The notes below the pieces were generated by a model, which was given only the letters and a program-made list of their open reading frames with translations, ran no database searches and had not been told where the DNA came from. From JAMWDF01 sp964645405 (GTDB taxonomy: Bacteria > Ratteibacteria > UBA8468 > B48-G9 > DSTR01): a stretch of DNA of 64,000 nt. The stretch covers positions 62,001 through 126,000 of the forward strand of contig CAZYCA010000044.1 in the NCBI GenBank assembly GCA_964645405.1, read 5' to 3'. Shown piece by piece: positions 34,701 to 44,363 of the stretch. Position 1 is the first letter of the stretch, and the number at the start of each line of letters is the position of its first letter. The position numbers and the translations under genes were made by a program.

Positions 34701-35156
34701 CCTGTAACGGAACTCTGTCAGTCTTCCTTTGACTAGTCCTTCTTTATCCGGTTCCCCGAGATAAAACAAGCAGGAAAAAATCTCATTGGAGAAAAAATAT
34801 TTTTTCCCTTTTTCCATTTCTGCCAGGGTAGGTCCAGGTGAAAACTCATTTTTGACTGGCAGCAGTTTTACCCTTTTTCTCTCCTTGGGGTTCAAATCAA
34901 CCAGGCCCACAATTTCTGTTTCCTCTGACGAAAAAACATCAATTTGTACAGGCAGGCTGACTTTTTCCTTAAGAGGGAAATTGCTGGTTTTTTCTGCAGC
35001 AGACTTCACCTGTAAAACTACTGGTTGACCGCATACTGGAAAATCAAAGGGGTTGTAAAGGATAAATTCTTTCTCCTGGTTATTCCGGGCAATTCCAGGG
35101 GAAAGGAGAAAAAGATAGAGGGAAAAGGTCAGAAAGTACTTCTTTTCTCCTTTCAT
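31782..35156 (-). CDS. Large exported GH123/DUF4091-like hydrolase, paralogue 2
   Basis: The 1124-residue protein starts with a signal peptide (MKGEKKYFLTFSLYLFLLSPG). The C-terminal barrel has DRLYVRVGDEPADMDAWV with the Asp-Glu dyad at D874-E875, the same residue number as in paralogue 1. A Trp/Tyr-rich stretch, YYGGGYWSHMWSGGE, lies downstream and could line a sugar site. The N-terminal half differs strongly from its neighbours and begins with a beta domain (ILYNPFDFPVCGQPVVLQV). It lies 16 nt after the 1155-residue protein gene. Confidence 0.78.
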   Translation of the reverse strand: MKGEKKYFLTFSLYLFLLSPGIARNNQEKEFILYNPFDFPVCGQPVVLQVKSAAEKTSNFPLKEKVSLPVQIDVFSSEETEIVGLVDLNPKERKRVKLLPVKNEFSPGPTLAEMEKGKKYFFSNEIFSCLFYLGEPDKEGLVKGRLTEFRYRNGQKTGVSSIEGFHLGFFQGKPDIRIISGPFRTTLLITGKSQLRYQNVEIIPGTTKSKISIYRQSPMIDLETLFVPEQNGSLYICGTGQLVVDTTTETWLVHSLDVKTRKPVSVVFGIPAKSQQNTGCCWSAVAGKVSAFSYVCDDLKSSFGAKKGEAGAYRSGLQWWIWNFNEKSNYINPHQFGTEYTAGKPVSLRMRLTLYPQLPEDVSFGEKDYLKFQTDFLAPHYVKEREVFSGRVAITATDRNKISKLLQEMDIAILSGDKMSKSSLYCAEKLAKAFQSPLLTAKNFSNFLNTQYPTYQCENLLLILVGTPEENTVVGANNPGYGFVDCYYPGPEKGRIVLIPDFLKTGLPVIYAGGQDISGVKLATEYLIQHFHLKPITCPQVRLLSPEMRVRPWMRRSKPEKVHITACQGQVEPVHLLLFFPEKQKIIRVQVTLKNANNSRIESEISHIYWTFPLLDSDGTVYPAARSIYLIGHPLPHRAPTYPLNIPEEKRPVYVCPEPNNDALWPGIPDQVPAESYLSLWFNFLIPDSAVPGLYQGKIQIDCADSSFQIPVEMNVLPVVLPSGWVMDLNLMYGLYSYRENSLALYLNLKPDEPCYEKALFQLGKLFSSHGVTVATVAGSGWGLYGLECFLKEKGMPCWDLTGMEKVISAYQKAGFSGRFEIVGHPNNLLPVARTMMKKLNLTEEEAFNLLADSLAASLKNKDYRDRLYVRVGDEPADMDAWVKAASFFRRAGLPVTVCHNRTSRKEIEKMIGTINIWCPNWIFLVTRYGRTMSEEEPTIFSQKFLQERKKEGEVVWNYTCKGGAPYADLRTTPTQIRFFLWDSFLKGCDGAVYYGGGYWSHMWSGGELGGKGVVELRDHFVFDVYANTDYPGGWPGGTTVFYPDASEKRIIGSQRLELFRQAQEDIKLLFLVKERLGQEKLKEMVAPVLAPEGERQSFYNITPERFQTVKTALRKALMESITH

Positions 35157-35172
35157 GGGCAGTTTTCCCTTA

Positions 35173-38100
35173 TCATCTCTGAGTTACCCAGAGATTTTGT
35201 AATCTGATTGACGGAGAAGAAACTTTTTTCATTTCAGTGCCATAGACCAGACGGTCTCTCATCTCCAGAATTAACCTTTGCAAAACAAGGGGGAAATCCA
35301 TTATTCCGTCTCCACCTTCATACTTCCAGTTTCTATCTCTTGGGCCGTGGTAACCACCAGGGTAGCGACAAGGAAATCCCAGACGGATATTACACCAGCC
35401 ATCAAAGTTGATATAGGTTTGACTTTCCCAGTCTGAGACATTCCACCTGTCTGGTTCATAGCCGATAGAAATCCAGCGCTCTCCTTTGGCATCTTTAAAC
35501 TCCCAGATGACCCGGCTCCAGCTACTGTTTCCCTTAATTACGAGCCCACAGGAATCTGCTGCAGTAGGTACAAGAATAGTCTTCTTTGGTTTTAAAATCA
35601 GATACCGGGGACAGACAGCTGGGATCTCTGGCTGTGGCAGAAGAGTTACTTCTGTTACCGGTCCTTTCTTCTCGTCAAATACAGCGGAAATTGTACCTTT
35701 ACCAGCCCGGGCAGGATTGTCAAAGGCGTTTGTCTCCAGTTCCTCATCCGTTTCTGTCAGAAGCTGCCAGGATTCTGGTGAAGAAAAACTGTCTAAAATA
35801 TATACCTTTGCAGGAAGACTATCATCCAGGAAACTTTCACCTGCAGTAACAGAAACTACCTTTTCCGGACATATCAGATAGCCAGGCATGGCAGATACCT
35901 TTATTGATACTGGCTGGTTATCAATTTTAACAGGGGTAACATTTCCCATACTGTCTATGAAGGTACTCTGGCACTGCCTTGCTGACTTGATTAACACCTG
36001 CCTTTCCCCTCTTAAAGTCCAGACAGCCAGGATTGTTTCTTTCCCGCGCTGGAACTGGAAAGCATAGAGACTGGTAGAACCTGTGTCCCATGCTTGCTGG
36101 TATTTAGCCTGGTCCAGAACCCGGGTCAAAGTAGCCATCGCCACATAAGAAATTTTGGGGTATAAGAGAGGGTTTCTCATAAGGAAACCACTGGCACCAT
36201 AGATGGTGTAATAATAAGAATCAGCTACATCTTCCAGTAAACCGATATTAATACTGGGCATACCATAAGCCAGGGCATGGAGAGCATCTCTGACATAATA
36301 GGCAGCCTGGTCTTTCCAGGAAAGTGCACCAGGTTGGGTACAGCGGCAAATCCATTCAAAACCGGAAGAAACAGGTATGTCCTGGTAACCATAAATTTTT
36401 TTCATTTCCTGAAGCCACCAGACTTCCTGAAAGTTTCCTAATTCTGGTTGTCTTTCTGGCATTTTCCAGGCTGAAACTCCTTCTATACCAAAAGCATCAA
36501 TATACTCTTTCGGAAATTTTGCCCGCATAAACTGGATCATCAGAGGAGAGCTACTGTTACCAAAAGTAATTTTTACTCCAGGAAGTTTTTCCCGGTATAA
36601 CCTGGCTGCTTCCAATGCCTGCTGCCAGAGTTTCTGGAATCTCTCGTTTTCTTCAGGTGTAAGTTCTGGTGCTGGTAGATTAAGAAGTTCCGGATAAAAC
36701 ATCTGAGTCAGCCTGCCGGAAATACCTGTTTCATGGAAAATCATCGCCCATCTGACATGAGGATGTTTTGTAAAAAAAGTATTAACGATTTCCTCTCTCC
36801 TGGTTCCATACCAGGGAGCCATGGAATAGGAAAGTTTGTACTTAGCCAGTTGTTCACCAGAAAAATTTTTCCATCCTGAAGGACAGATGTGACGTATACC
36901 CATCTTCTGGAGAAGCGGACCAACAGTATCAAGGGAGGCACAACCACCATGAGTACTACCAAACCACCAGACCCCAAAGGGTGATTCCAGACCAGCCTTT
37001 CTGGTATCGGCAGGAAGCAAGGCATAGAAAAAAGGTTCTTCCCAGATTTTTTCTCCTTCTTTATTTTTAATGGTTATTCTTGCCTGAAACCAGCCAGGAT
37101 TTTTCTGACTTAAGTCCACTTCTATGATGTTATCGTTTTTTTCCGGGGAAGCTGGCAGAAAAACAGGAATATTTCTGGTTGTCTTCTGGTTATAGAAATC
37201 TTCTGTAGTCAGAATGAGGGAACCGGAGAAAGGAATCTTCTGATTGTTTTTCAAAATGACCTGGAGAGAAGGTTTTTTCTCATCCGCAAAGATAAAATCT
37301 CCATGTTTTGTCCTGAGCTTTACTTCTACTGGACTTTCTTTCAGGGTCAGAGCCAGAACATGTACACTGCTGGGTAGTCCTAAAGGTTTAAGGGAACAGT
37401 TCTGGTAAGCGAAAAAATGGACAGCGGTACGAATCTCTTTTGTAAGTTCCAGATCCAGAAAATCACCTTCCCGGCCAAACTTGGGGAAATTGTCTCCCAG
37501 TAAATCAGAAATCTGACCTGCTGGTAAATCTACAGAAACAAGCCATAAAGGGATTTGGACTTCCTTTTTTCCCAGTATAATAGTAGCCTGTCCGGCTTTG
37601 CGGATATTTTCTGATGGTGACTGGGAATCCTCAGGGAGATAAACAACAGTGTCAGCAAAGGCATCACCTCGACCACCGCTATCCCCGTAGTGGTTACCAA
37701 AACGGGTTAACCGCAGTCCCAGGGCCGGTACCTTATTCTTATTCGGCTCTACCAGGCAAAGAAGGTAAGCCTTCTGGTAAAAACGCTTTGGAATTCTGAA
37801 GATGATACTTTCCGGATTGCCATCAAAGGCACTTCTGGTAGTATAGTTGTCGCAGAAGTCTGCCGGGTCAATACCCTCTTCCAGCCACCGGGAGAGGCCA
37901 ACGTCAATGTGCTTGTTCCAGGCAGCCACCTTCAGGGGAATACTGGAAAAGGTATCTTCCTGGATATTGAGGAACTTTAATTCCAGGCTACCTGGCCGGC
38001 CATAATACTCAATTTCTAAAGGAAGAAAATCATTTTGTCTGATAGTTTTTTTCTTCTGAAAACCGATAATAAGACATCCCGGGGAAACTTCTAACAAGGT

Positions 38101-38640
38101 AGAATTTTTGTCCGGCGGTCCAGGAATAAAATTTATAAACCTGCCGTCCAGCCATACTTCCATACCTTCAGAATGAACATCCAGTCTTAACTGGAAAGGA
38201 TGTTTTGTGGCAGGGGTAAAAAGATGGTATTTGGCTAATACCTGGTTTTGCTCCTCGAATACGTGTCTGTCAACAAACTGGTAAAACCAGCCACCTTTTC
38301 TTTTCTCGCCGACATAAAAGTAAGGGTTTGGTTTAATATAGTAATTCTGCTGGAGAGAAGGTTTCCCTGAAGTTGCCAAATCAAAAATCAGGCAGGATTC
38401 TTTTGTCTCTCTGGGAAGGTGTAAAGAAAATGAGCTACGTACGCCAGCCTGAGACCAGGAAACAACAAGGGTGGCATTTTCCTTTAAAAGAGAACCTTCC
38501 AGGACAACTCCTTCCCCGGTTTCTGGTAAAGAAAAATGGTAGCGGCTTTTCTCAGAAACCTGGAGGGGAAGGTCAGGTATCTGGGCGAAGACACAAACTA
38601 AAGGTAAAAAAAATAGCAGCAGGAAGAATATTCTGTTCAT
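35173..38640 (-). CDS. Large exported protein with a probable glycosidase barrel, family unknown
   Basis: The 1155-residue protein has a signal peptide (MNRIFFLLLFFLPLVCVFAQ), beta-rich domains over about 20-540, a barrel-like region over about 550-900 and a C-terminal beta domain. It lacks the Asp-Glu dyad of its neighbours. Candidate catalytic acids are E637 in MIFHETGISG and E762 in SSGFEWICR; their 125-residue spacing suits a retaining clan-A glycosidase, but this is inference. The ATG overlaps the stop of the upstream giant gene by 4 nt. Confidence 0.7.
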   Translation of the reverse strand: MNRIFFLLLFFLPLVCVFAQIPDLPLQVSEKSRYHFSLPETGEGVVLEGSLLKENATLVVSWSQAGVRSSFSLHLPRETKESCLIFDLATSGKPSLQQNYYIKPNPYFYVGEKRKGGWFYQFVDRHVFEEQNQVLAKYHLFTPATKHPFQLRLDVHSEGMEVWLDGRFINFIPGPPDKNSTLLEVSPGCLIIGFQKKKTIRQNDFLPLEIEYYGRPGSLELKFLNIQEDTFSSIPLKVAAWNKHIDVGLSRWLEEGIDPADFCDNYTTRSAFDGNPESIIFRIPKRFYQKAYLLCLVEPNKNKVPALGLRLTRFGNHYGDSGGRGDAFADTVVYLPEDSQSPSENIRKAGQATIILGKKEVQIPLWLVSVDLPAGQISDLLGDNFPKFGREGDFLDLELTKEIRTAVHFFAYQNCSLKPLGLPSSVHVLALTLKESPVEVKLRTKHGDFIFADEKKPSLQVILKNNQKIPFSGSLILTTEDFYNQKTTRNIPVFLPASPEKNDNIIEVDLSQKNPGWFQARITIKNKEGEKIWEEPFFYALLPADTRKAGLESPFGVWWFGSTHGGCASLDTVGPLLQKMGIRHICPSGWKNFSGEQLAKYKLSYSMAPWYGTRREEIVNTFFTKHPHVRWAMIFHETGISGRLTQMFYPELLNLPAPELTPEENERFQKLWQQALEAARLYREKLPGVKITFGNSSSPLMIQFMRAKFPKEYIDAFGIEGVSAWKMPERQPELGNFQEVWWLQEMKKIYGYQDIPVSSGFEWICRCTQPGALSWKDQAAYYVRDALHALAYGMPSINIGLLEDVADSYYYTIYGASGFLMRNPLLYPKISYVAMATLTRVLDQAKYQQAWDTGSTSLYAFQFQRGKETILAVWTLRGERQVLIKSARQCQSTFIDSMGNVTPVKIDNQPVSIKVSAMPGYLICPEKVVSVTAGESFLDDSLPAKVYILDSFSSPESWQLLTETDEELETNAFDNPARAGKGTISAVFDEKKGPVTEVTLLPQPEIPAVCPRYLILKPKKTILVPTAADSCGLVIKGNSSWSRVIWEFKDAKGERWISIGYEPDRWNVSDWESQTYINFDGWCNIRLGFPCRYPGGYHGPRDRNWKYEGGDGIMDFPLVLQRLILEMRDRLVYGTEMKKVSSPSIRLQNLWVTQR

Positions 38641-41600
38641 CTATCCTCCTTGTTTCCCAGGATTAACTGATAAAGTCTGGAACGGGCTTCATTCCAGCTG
38701 TCCATTTTCTGGCTATAGCCATATTTGTAAGGAACAACTGCTTCCAGTATTTGTTGAAGTTGACTGTTTAACTGGCTGGCTTTTTCCTTTTCTCCTTTTT
38801 CTTTTAAATCATGAATTTTTTTCTCCAGCTGCTCCAGCAGTTTCATATCCTGGATTCCTTCGGCTTCCAGCTGCCGGCGTGTAGTATCCAGGATGGTGCC
38901 ATCAGGAAGAAAAGCAATCCGGTGGTCAAGACCATGGTCATAACGGAAGGGGACAGGCTGGATATGGATATTACAATGCAAAGCAGCATAGTTTAAGGCA
39001 CCATCAAATTTCCATTTCTTAGTTAGCCAGTAGAAGGGTAGATTGTCAACAGGTTGACCTGTGATTCTGGTGGGTGGAACCCCACAGCAGTACCACCAGA
39101 CTTCTTCTCCTACTTTCTGTCTTTCCTGGAAAAATGGACGGAGAACATTATGCTGGTAGTTAGGACACCATGGTTCCATGATACCAGAAGCTACCTCTAT
39201 CTCCGGGTAGTTTCCTGAATGGCAGGTCATGGTGCGTAGTCCGGACAAGCGATAGGGTTTTGCCCACTCTACCCATTCTTTTATATCACGTGGTTCATCA
39301 CTTACTTTCAGAATAAATCTTTCCAGCCTTCCTGTTTTTTCAACAAACGCAGCCAGCTGCTCAGCGAACATTTTTTGACATCCACCATTATGCCAGTGGC
39401 TGACACCAACAAGCTCTCCAGAAATCTTTCCGGTGTCATGTGTTAACTGAGAAAGAAAGAAAGGTGGTGGCAGATTCTCTTTTCTATAAACCTCTTCTAT
39501 AATTTGCATCTGTTCTTTTAGTAGGGAAAAATCAACCGTAAAAGGATACTCCCGGTTTTCTTCTGAAAAAGCAACTATTTTACCTATTTCCAGTTCTTTC
39601 CCTTTCTGGTGGAAAAAACGCATTTTTTTCACTTTCTCTGACAGGCCGGTGAAGAAAAGTCCGTACCAGGAAGGTTCAGTGTTAGTTCCTTTAGGATATG
39701 GTAAAAGGTCTAATCTTTTCCATATTCCCTGATTTCCACAGACCTCCACTACTAAATCTTCCGGAGAAGTAACCCTGACTGCCAGTCCTGCCTGTCTTAT
39801 TTTTAATGGTGAAGCAAACTCCACTGTAAGAATACTACCTTCCGGAACTTTTTTACCTCCTGCGGTGTAGACAGCCCAGTTCTCAGATTCAGCAGTTTGT
39901 GCGCTGGTTATTGCTTGCCTGACCGGTTCTATTCCTTCCTCACATTCCCAGGTAAGCAGCATTGGCAGACTGACTACACTTACGCTATGCCGGGCTTCGT
40001 TTTCTGCCAGAGATTTTGTTGCCTTTTTCCATTCTTCTGTCCCTGGAGGGAAAAACCAGGGCACAGCAGCAAAACTCATTGTTTTTACTCTGGAAAACGA
40101 AGGTAACTGTATGGGTAAGACGTTTACTCTTACAGGAACTGATTCCTGATAGTTTTGCCCGGAAACAACAATTTCTCCGTGATAGATACCCGGTCGGGTA
40201 AACGTGGTTGTTTTTACTGTTAGCCAGATGCCTGTTGATGTCTTTCCGGGTAAAGAAATGGGAAAATCTACCAGAAAATTTGGTAGTCTCAGGTCCCCAA
40301 AAAATGGTTCCCATTCATAAAAACCAACTGCCCGCAGTTTCACCTCACCGGAAAAATCACCCTGGTCAGAGACAAGTTTCCTGCAGGACGCAGATAAAGA
40401 AACAATATTTTTGTTTGCGGTGATACCAAGCTGAAGGGAACGAGTGTCATTTTGTCCCAGGGTAAGAGATAGGATTTCAGGTTTTCTTCTTTCTGGATGT
40501 AACTGCCAGGGATAAACAACTTCTAAAACGTCAGAGGAGAAAAGACGGAAGGGTTTATCTGACAGCAGGGGAGATTTAATCTTTCCGAGAAGTCGTCTCC
40601 CGGCAGCAACCACAGCTTCAGGAGTTTCTCCAGTAACAAAAAGCCAGTGAATGCTGGCGTCGCTGTTTTTGTACCAGCCGACCACCCCTTCTTTGTTATT
40701 GAGAAAATTGGCATCAGACCAGATACCTTTTGCTGCCAGCAGCTGACGGCAGTAACGATGTGTCAGTGGCGTGCCAATAGCCAAAACAACCCCAGGATAG
40801 AGGTTAAGACCGATATCATCAGAAACCAGGTAAACACTGGCTTTTTCAGCAATTTCTCTGGCTATTTCCAGTTCTTCTTTTGTGCCCATTTTGGGATAAA
40901 CAATAACAATTTCTCTCCGGCTGATAGCATCAGCCACAGTCTCCAGGTCCTCAGAAAGAAGTGGAGGTTTTAATGGTTTAAAGGCTGGAAGTTCTTCTCC
41001 AGGTTGAGAATGGGGCAGCAACTGGATATTTTTTACTATCGGGCTTAGTTCTCCCCGGACAGAATCAGACTTCAGAATAAACTTTGCCTGGCAGACGGTA
41101 AGAGGAAATGTGGTAGCAGAAGGTATCTTTATTACCTTACCGGGTTCGGTAACAGGACCCAACCAGCAGGTCCAGTTTTTTCCATTTCCGAACCGCACCA
41201 GAGCAAAAAGTTGTGTTTTCCCCTTCACTTTCACTCCATGTATTTCGCAGTCTCCGGCCCCGTAAGTATCCTGTTTTGCCGGGAAGATTTCATTTTCCAG
41301 CCAGAGGTAGTGCCTGCCAGAAGGTAGATTATCTGCCAGAAGATGTTCTGATTTTTCTTTTTCCGGATGCAAGATAAGTCCGGAATGGCCGGTATCCAGA
41401 AACCATCTAATTTTGCCCGTGCCAGAGACTAAAAGGGAAGCATTATCACCACAAAATTCAATTCCTGCCTGGCCACCAATCTGCCGCAGCAGAACAGATT
41501 TTCTTTTCAGCCAGGGTGTCTGCCAGCGCATGATGGGAAAGCCGCGGAATGACTCCATCTGAGGAGTATAAATAATTTCTTTTTCTTTTTCCTCGCATTC

Positions 41601-43571
41601 CCAATTTAAGGAAATACCCTTTATCCCCGGGGATAGACTTACTTCCTTTACCAGGCAGCCTTCCAGGGCGAAAGCAGTAGAGTACGCTTCCAGTTCTTTC
41701 ACCCCTGTTTTTAAACCCAGGCTGGAAGAAAGTTCCAGTTTTATACAGGCAACCCCGTGGACAGGATTGATTTGTAAGGTAACCTCTTTCCCCGGATAGA
41801 GACTTTTTGTCCGGAATTGCTCCCAGAAGTTCCAGTCCCTTTCATACCGGCTGATGGTCTTTCCTGAAATGTCAAGAAAACTAATGGTGAAATAAGTATA
41901 TTCTTCCAGGATGATGACCAGTTTTTCTATACTTGCTACCCGGGGAAGACTGACCATCAAAACTGCAGGAAGGTTTTCTGGTTGCCAGGATGTTTCCCTT
42001 TTCCCATCTATTGCCAGGCTGCCATTGCCGCTGGAACAGGTAAAGGCAGCATCCTTCAGAAGATTCTTACTGGCAGGAAAATTAGCCAGAGCAATTTCTT
42101 CTCCAGCAAGAATAATAGTTTCAGGCGTTTCTGGTAAAGGTGGTAAAGAACAAGAAGGTGTTTTCAAAAACGATTTTTCCGGTGTTGAATTTCTGGGTAA
42201 CGGTCCCTGGACAATCTTTGTTTCCCCGTTTAACACAGAGAGGAACCATTCTGCTGCCGTGGCAGCCTGGCAGGTAGGGCAAAACCTGACTGCCTGCTCG
42301 AGGTTTTTAATGGCAGTTTCTTTATCAATACACCAGCTACCCCTTCCCGCCTTGAAAAAGTAATCACTGGCAGCATCAGCCAGATTGAGTCTCCTGCACA
42401 TTTTGGCACAAAACATCATTACTTCCACCATCAATCCGGGCCGGGTGTCTAAAAAAGGTAGCTGTGCCAGTTGCTTGATTTTATGGCCATCGCGGTGAAT
42501 GTCGCCAGCATTTTTTTCCAGATATTTTTTTATCAGATAAATGCTTTCTGTTTTTCCTTTCAGAAAGCTACTGATATGAGCGTAATAGTCTTCAGCTATT
42601 CTTCCAGAAGGCATCACTTCCAGGGCAAAACTGAGGAAAGGAATCTGTCGGGCAGAAGATAAACCTTGAATTTCTTTGAGAAAATCCTTCCAGAAAGGTT
42701 CTGTCACTCCGGCAGGTTGTTTTTTGATTTCTTCAAGTATTTTTAAGGCATCCTGATACTGCTTTGCACCAAATAACTGGTGGATGGAGGAAAGAATTTC
42801 CTTCAGTTTCTGAGCAGTGTTCTTCTCTATCTCTTCCATTTCCTTTAATTTCTGACTGGAATTTTCGTCTCCTGACTTGCTTTGCAAAAAAAGCAACCTT
42901 TTTAAAGCATTCCACCTTTCTGGGGTCTGTTCCTGGTAACGGTCAAGAAAACGTTTCAGCTCAGGAATGGCTTTTTCTGCTGGAACCGTGGAAGTGTAAC
43001 AGTCGAGAAAGGACCAGAGAAATACTCTACTGTAAGGATAGGTACCACAGACTTCTTCTCCCCTTCTGGCAAGAATATATTTTTCTTCTGGTGAGAGAGG
43101 CAGACTGGCAATTGTATTCTGGGTTAAGGAAAGCATCCAGGAAGCATGCTGACAGTTGTCCAGGAAAACCAGCAAACAATCTTTTCTTATGTCTTCAGGT
43201 AAATTACGGTCAATAACAATTCTTACTAACTGGTAAAGCAGGCTGGCCTTCAAACTACCATAGTCAGGATAATCCTTACAGAATTTTGCAAACCCCTCTG
43301 CAAAATTCAGGTACCTGCCTGATGCAAATAAGGAAGAGAGAAAAGTATTTGCTGACCAGGCTGGCCATTGAGTTTCCGGGTAAACATTAGCCAGGTACTT
43401 CCAGCGGGAGAAAAGTTGCTCAGGAGTGAGACCTTTTTCCAGAATAATTTCTTCATAAATTCTTTTTGCCTGGTCCTGCCGGGCTAAATTGTGTTCCGGG
43501 TCGCTGAAACAGTTTCCGCAGAGGAAACTGCCAAGAAAAAATGGCAAGTAAGAAAAACACTGCTTCTTCAT
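38637..43571 (-). CDS. Giant exported protein: helical repeats, discoidin-like domains, GH123/DUF4091-like barrel, paralogue 3
   Basis: I start at ATG 43571, which begins a signal peptide (MKKQCFSYLPFFLGSFLCG); the frame opens at GTG 43610 but overlaps the previous gene. The 1644-residue product has about 450 residues of TPR-like helical repeats, a discoidin-like domain near 520-640 (LAIDGKRETSWQPENLP), beta domains, a second discoidin-like insert and a C-terminal barrel with RFILKVSDEPRDIKEW, whose Asp-Glu pair is D1425-E1426. A charged coiled segment ends the protein. No clear ribosome site is seen. It is the first of four exported giants in the operon. Confidence 0.78.
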   Translation of the reverse strand: MKKQCFSYLPFFLGSFLCGNCFSDPEHNLARQDQAKRIYEEIILEKGLTPEQLFSRWKYLANVYPETQWPAWSANTFLSSLFASGRYLNFAEGFAKFCKDYPDYGSLKASLLYQLVRIVIDRNLPEDIRKDCLLVFLDNCQHASWMLSLTQNTIASLPLSPEEKYILARRGEEVCGTYPYSRVFLWSFLDCYTSTVPAEKAIPELKRFLDRYQEQTPERWNALKRLLFLQSKSGDENSSQKLKEMEEIEKNTAQKLKEILSSIHQLFGAKQYQDALKILEEIKKQPAGVTEPFWKDFLKEIQGLSSARQIPFLSFALEVMPSGRIAEDYYAHISSFLKGKTESIYLIKKYLEKNAGDIHRDGHKIKQLAQLPFLDTRPGLMVEVMMFCAKMCRRLNLADAASDYFFKAGRGSWCIDKETAIKNLEQAVRFCPTCQAATAAEWFLSVLNGETKIVQGPLPRNSTPEKSFLKTPSCSLPPLPETPETIILAGEEIALANFPASKNLLKDAAFTCSSGNGSLAIDGKRETSWQPENLPAVLMVSLPRVASIEKLVIILEEYTYFTISFLDISGKTISRYERDWNFWEQFRTKSLYPGKEVTLQINPVHGVACIKLELSSSLGLKTGVKELEAYSTAFALEGCLVKEVSLSPGIKGISLNWECEEKEKEIIYTPQMESFRGFPIMRWQTPWLKRKSVLLRQIGGQAGIEFCGDNASLLVSGTGKIRWFLDTGHSGLILHPEKEKSEHLLADNLPSGRHYLWLENEIFPAKQDTYGAGDCEIHGVKVKGKTQLFALVRFGNGKNWTCWLGPVTEPGKVIKIPSATTFPLTVCQAKFILKSDSVRGELSPIVKNIQLLPHSQPGEELPAFKPLKPPLLSEDLETVADAISRREIVIVYPKMGTKEELEIAREIAEKASVYLVSDDIGLNLYPGVVLAIGTPLTHRYCRQLLAAKGIWSDANFLNNKEGVVGWYKNSDASIHWLFVTGETPEAVVAAGRRLLGKIKSPLLSDKPFRLFSSDVLEVVYPWQLHPERRKPEILSLTLGQNDTRSLQLGITANKNIVSLSASCRKLVSDQGDFSGEVKLRAVGFYEWEPFFGDLRLPNFLVDFPISLPGKTSTGIWLTVKTTTFTRPGIYHGEIVVSGQNYQESVPVRVNVLPIQLPSFSRVKTMSFAAVPWFFPPGTEEWKKATKSLAENEARHSVSVVSLPMLLTWECEEGIEPVRQAITSAQTAESENWAVYTAGGKKVPEGSILTVEFASPLKIRQAGLAVRVTSPEDLVVEVCGNQGIWKRLDLLPYPKGTNTEPSWYGLFFTGLSEKVKKMRFFHQKGKELEIGKIVAFSEENREYPFTVDFSLLKEQMQIIEEVYRKENLPPPFFLSQLTHDTGKISGELVGVSHWHNGGCQKMFAEQLAAFVEKTGRLERFILKVSDEPRDIKEWVEWAKPYRLSGLRTMTCHSGNYPEIEVASGIMEPWCPNYQHNVLRPFFQERQKVGEEVWWYCCGVPPTRITGQPVDNLPFYWLTKKWKFDGALNYAALHCNIHIQPVPFRYDHGLDHRIAFLPDGTILDTTRRQLEAEGIQDMKLLEQLEKKIHDLKEKGEKEKASQLNSQLQQILEAVVPYKYGYSQKMDSWNEARSRLYQLILGNKEDR

Positions 43572-43603
43572 TATTCTTTGCTTAAAGCTAACCTGGTGAA
43601 AAG

Positions 43604-44353
43604 CTACCACATTCTGAATTTAGTACTCCAGGGACCATCATCTGTGCCAGAATTGGGCACTGGTGGTGTCACGTATTCTGCATGGCCATCAGCAAACAGA
43701 ATGTTTACACCGTAAAAATGGTGTCTTGCCCACCAGTCCACCACCGGCCGACCAACCGTGGTACTGGCAAAACTTCTGGGTAGCCTGACTATGTACTGGC
43801 TGAAATCTCCGAGGACAAAAAATCTGCTGGGTTCCGGTAACCGGCCAAGTCTTCTGGGACCGGTACCACCTGTTCCCCACCAGTTCCTTCCAAACTGAAG
43901 GGTAAAATTATAGCCATAACTGTGGCCCAGCCAGGAAATGGCAGTACTTGGCCAGCTTGTCGGACACTGAAACTGAGGGATAAACCTGTCAATAGAAGTT
44001 GGCAGAGTGGAATCATGGCAGGTTTTTCCTGTCAGATCTAATTTCGGGTCCAGATAATGAGCAATCTGTAACATCCAGTGAGCCCAGTATTCAGTATTAT
44101 TCGGGTAGGTGCCACCAATCCTGGCCGGGTCCCAGGTTACTACGGGAAAATAATCATCATTGTCCTGAAGATACAGGAAAATTGCCAGTCCCATCTGTTT
44201 GCAGTTATTAAGGCAGGCAGCACGTCTGGCATTTTCTCTGGCTCTTTCCAGCACAGGTAAAAGAATGGCAGCTAAAATGGCAATGATGGCAATTACCACT
44301 AACAATTCAATCAGGGTAAATCCATTTTTCACCCATAATTTTTTTCTGTCCAT
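43604..44353 (-). CDS. Prepilin-like protein with DUF1559-style C terminus (H-X9-DG)
   Basis: ATG 44353 has GAGGAGG upstream and gives 249 residues. The N terminus carries the prepilin peptidase site NGFTLIELLVVIAIIAILAA, and the C terminus has HFYGVNILFADGHAEYV, the H-X9-DG motif typical of large prepilin-like families in planctomycete-related bacteria. These are exported by a type II secretion or pilus system and remain membrane- or fibre-associated. It is paired with a second prepilin gene 10 nt upstream. Confidence 0.88.
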   Translation of the reverse strand: MDRKKLWVKNGFTLIELLVVIAIIAILAAILLPVLERARENARRAACLNNCKQMGLAIFLYLQDNDDYFPVVTWDPARIGGTYPNNTEYWAHWMLQIAHYLDPKLDLTGKTCHDSTLPTSIDRFIPQFQCPTSWPSTAISWLGHSYGYNFTLQFGRNWWGTGGTGPRRLGRLPEPSRFFVLGDFSQYIVRLPRSFASTTVGRPVVDWWARHHFYGVNILFADGHAEYVTPPVPNSGTDDGPWSTKFRMW

Positions 44354-44363
44354 TTTTTCCTCC

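Noticed and set aside
43572..43610. Upstream GTG start for the 1644-residue exported protein
   Set aside because: It would put 13 residues before a clear signal peptide and overlap the prepilin stop; no ribosome site supports it.
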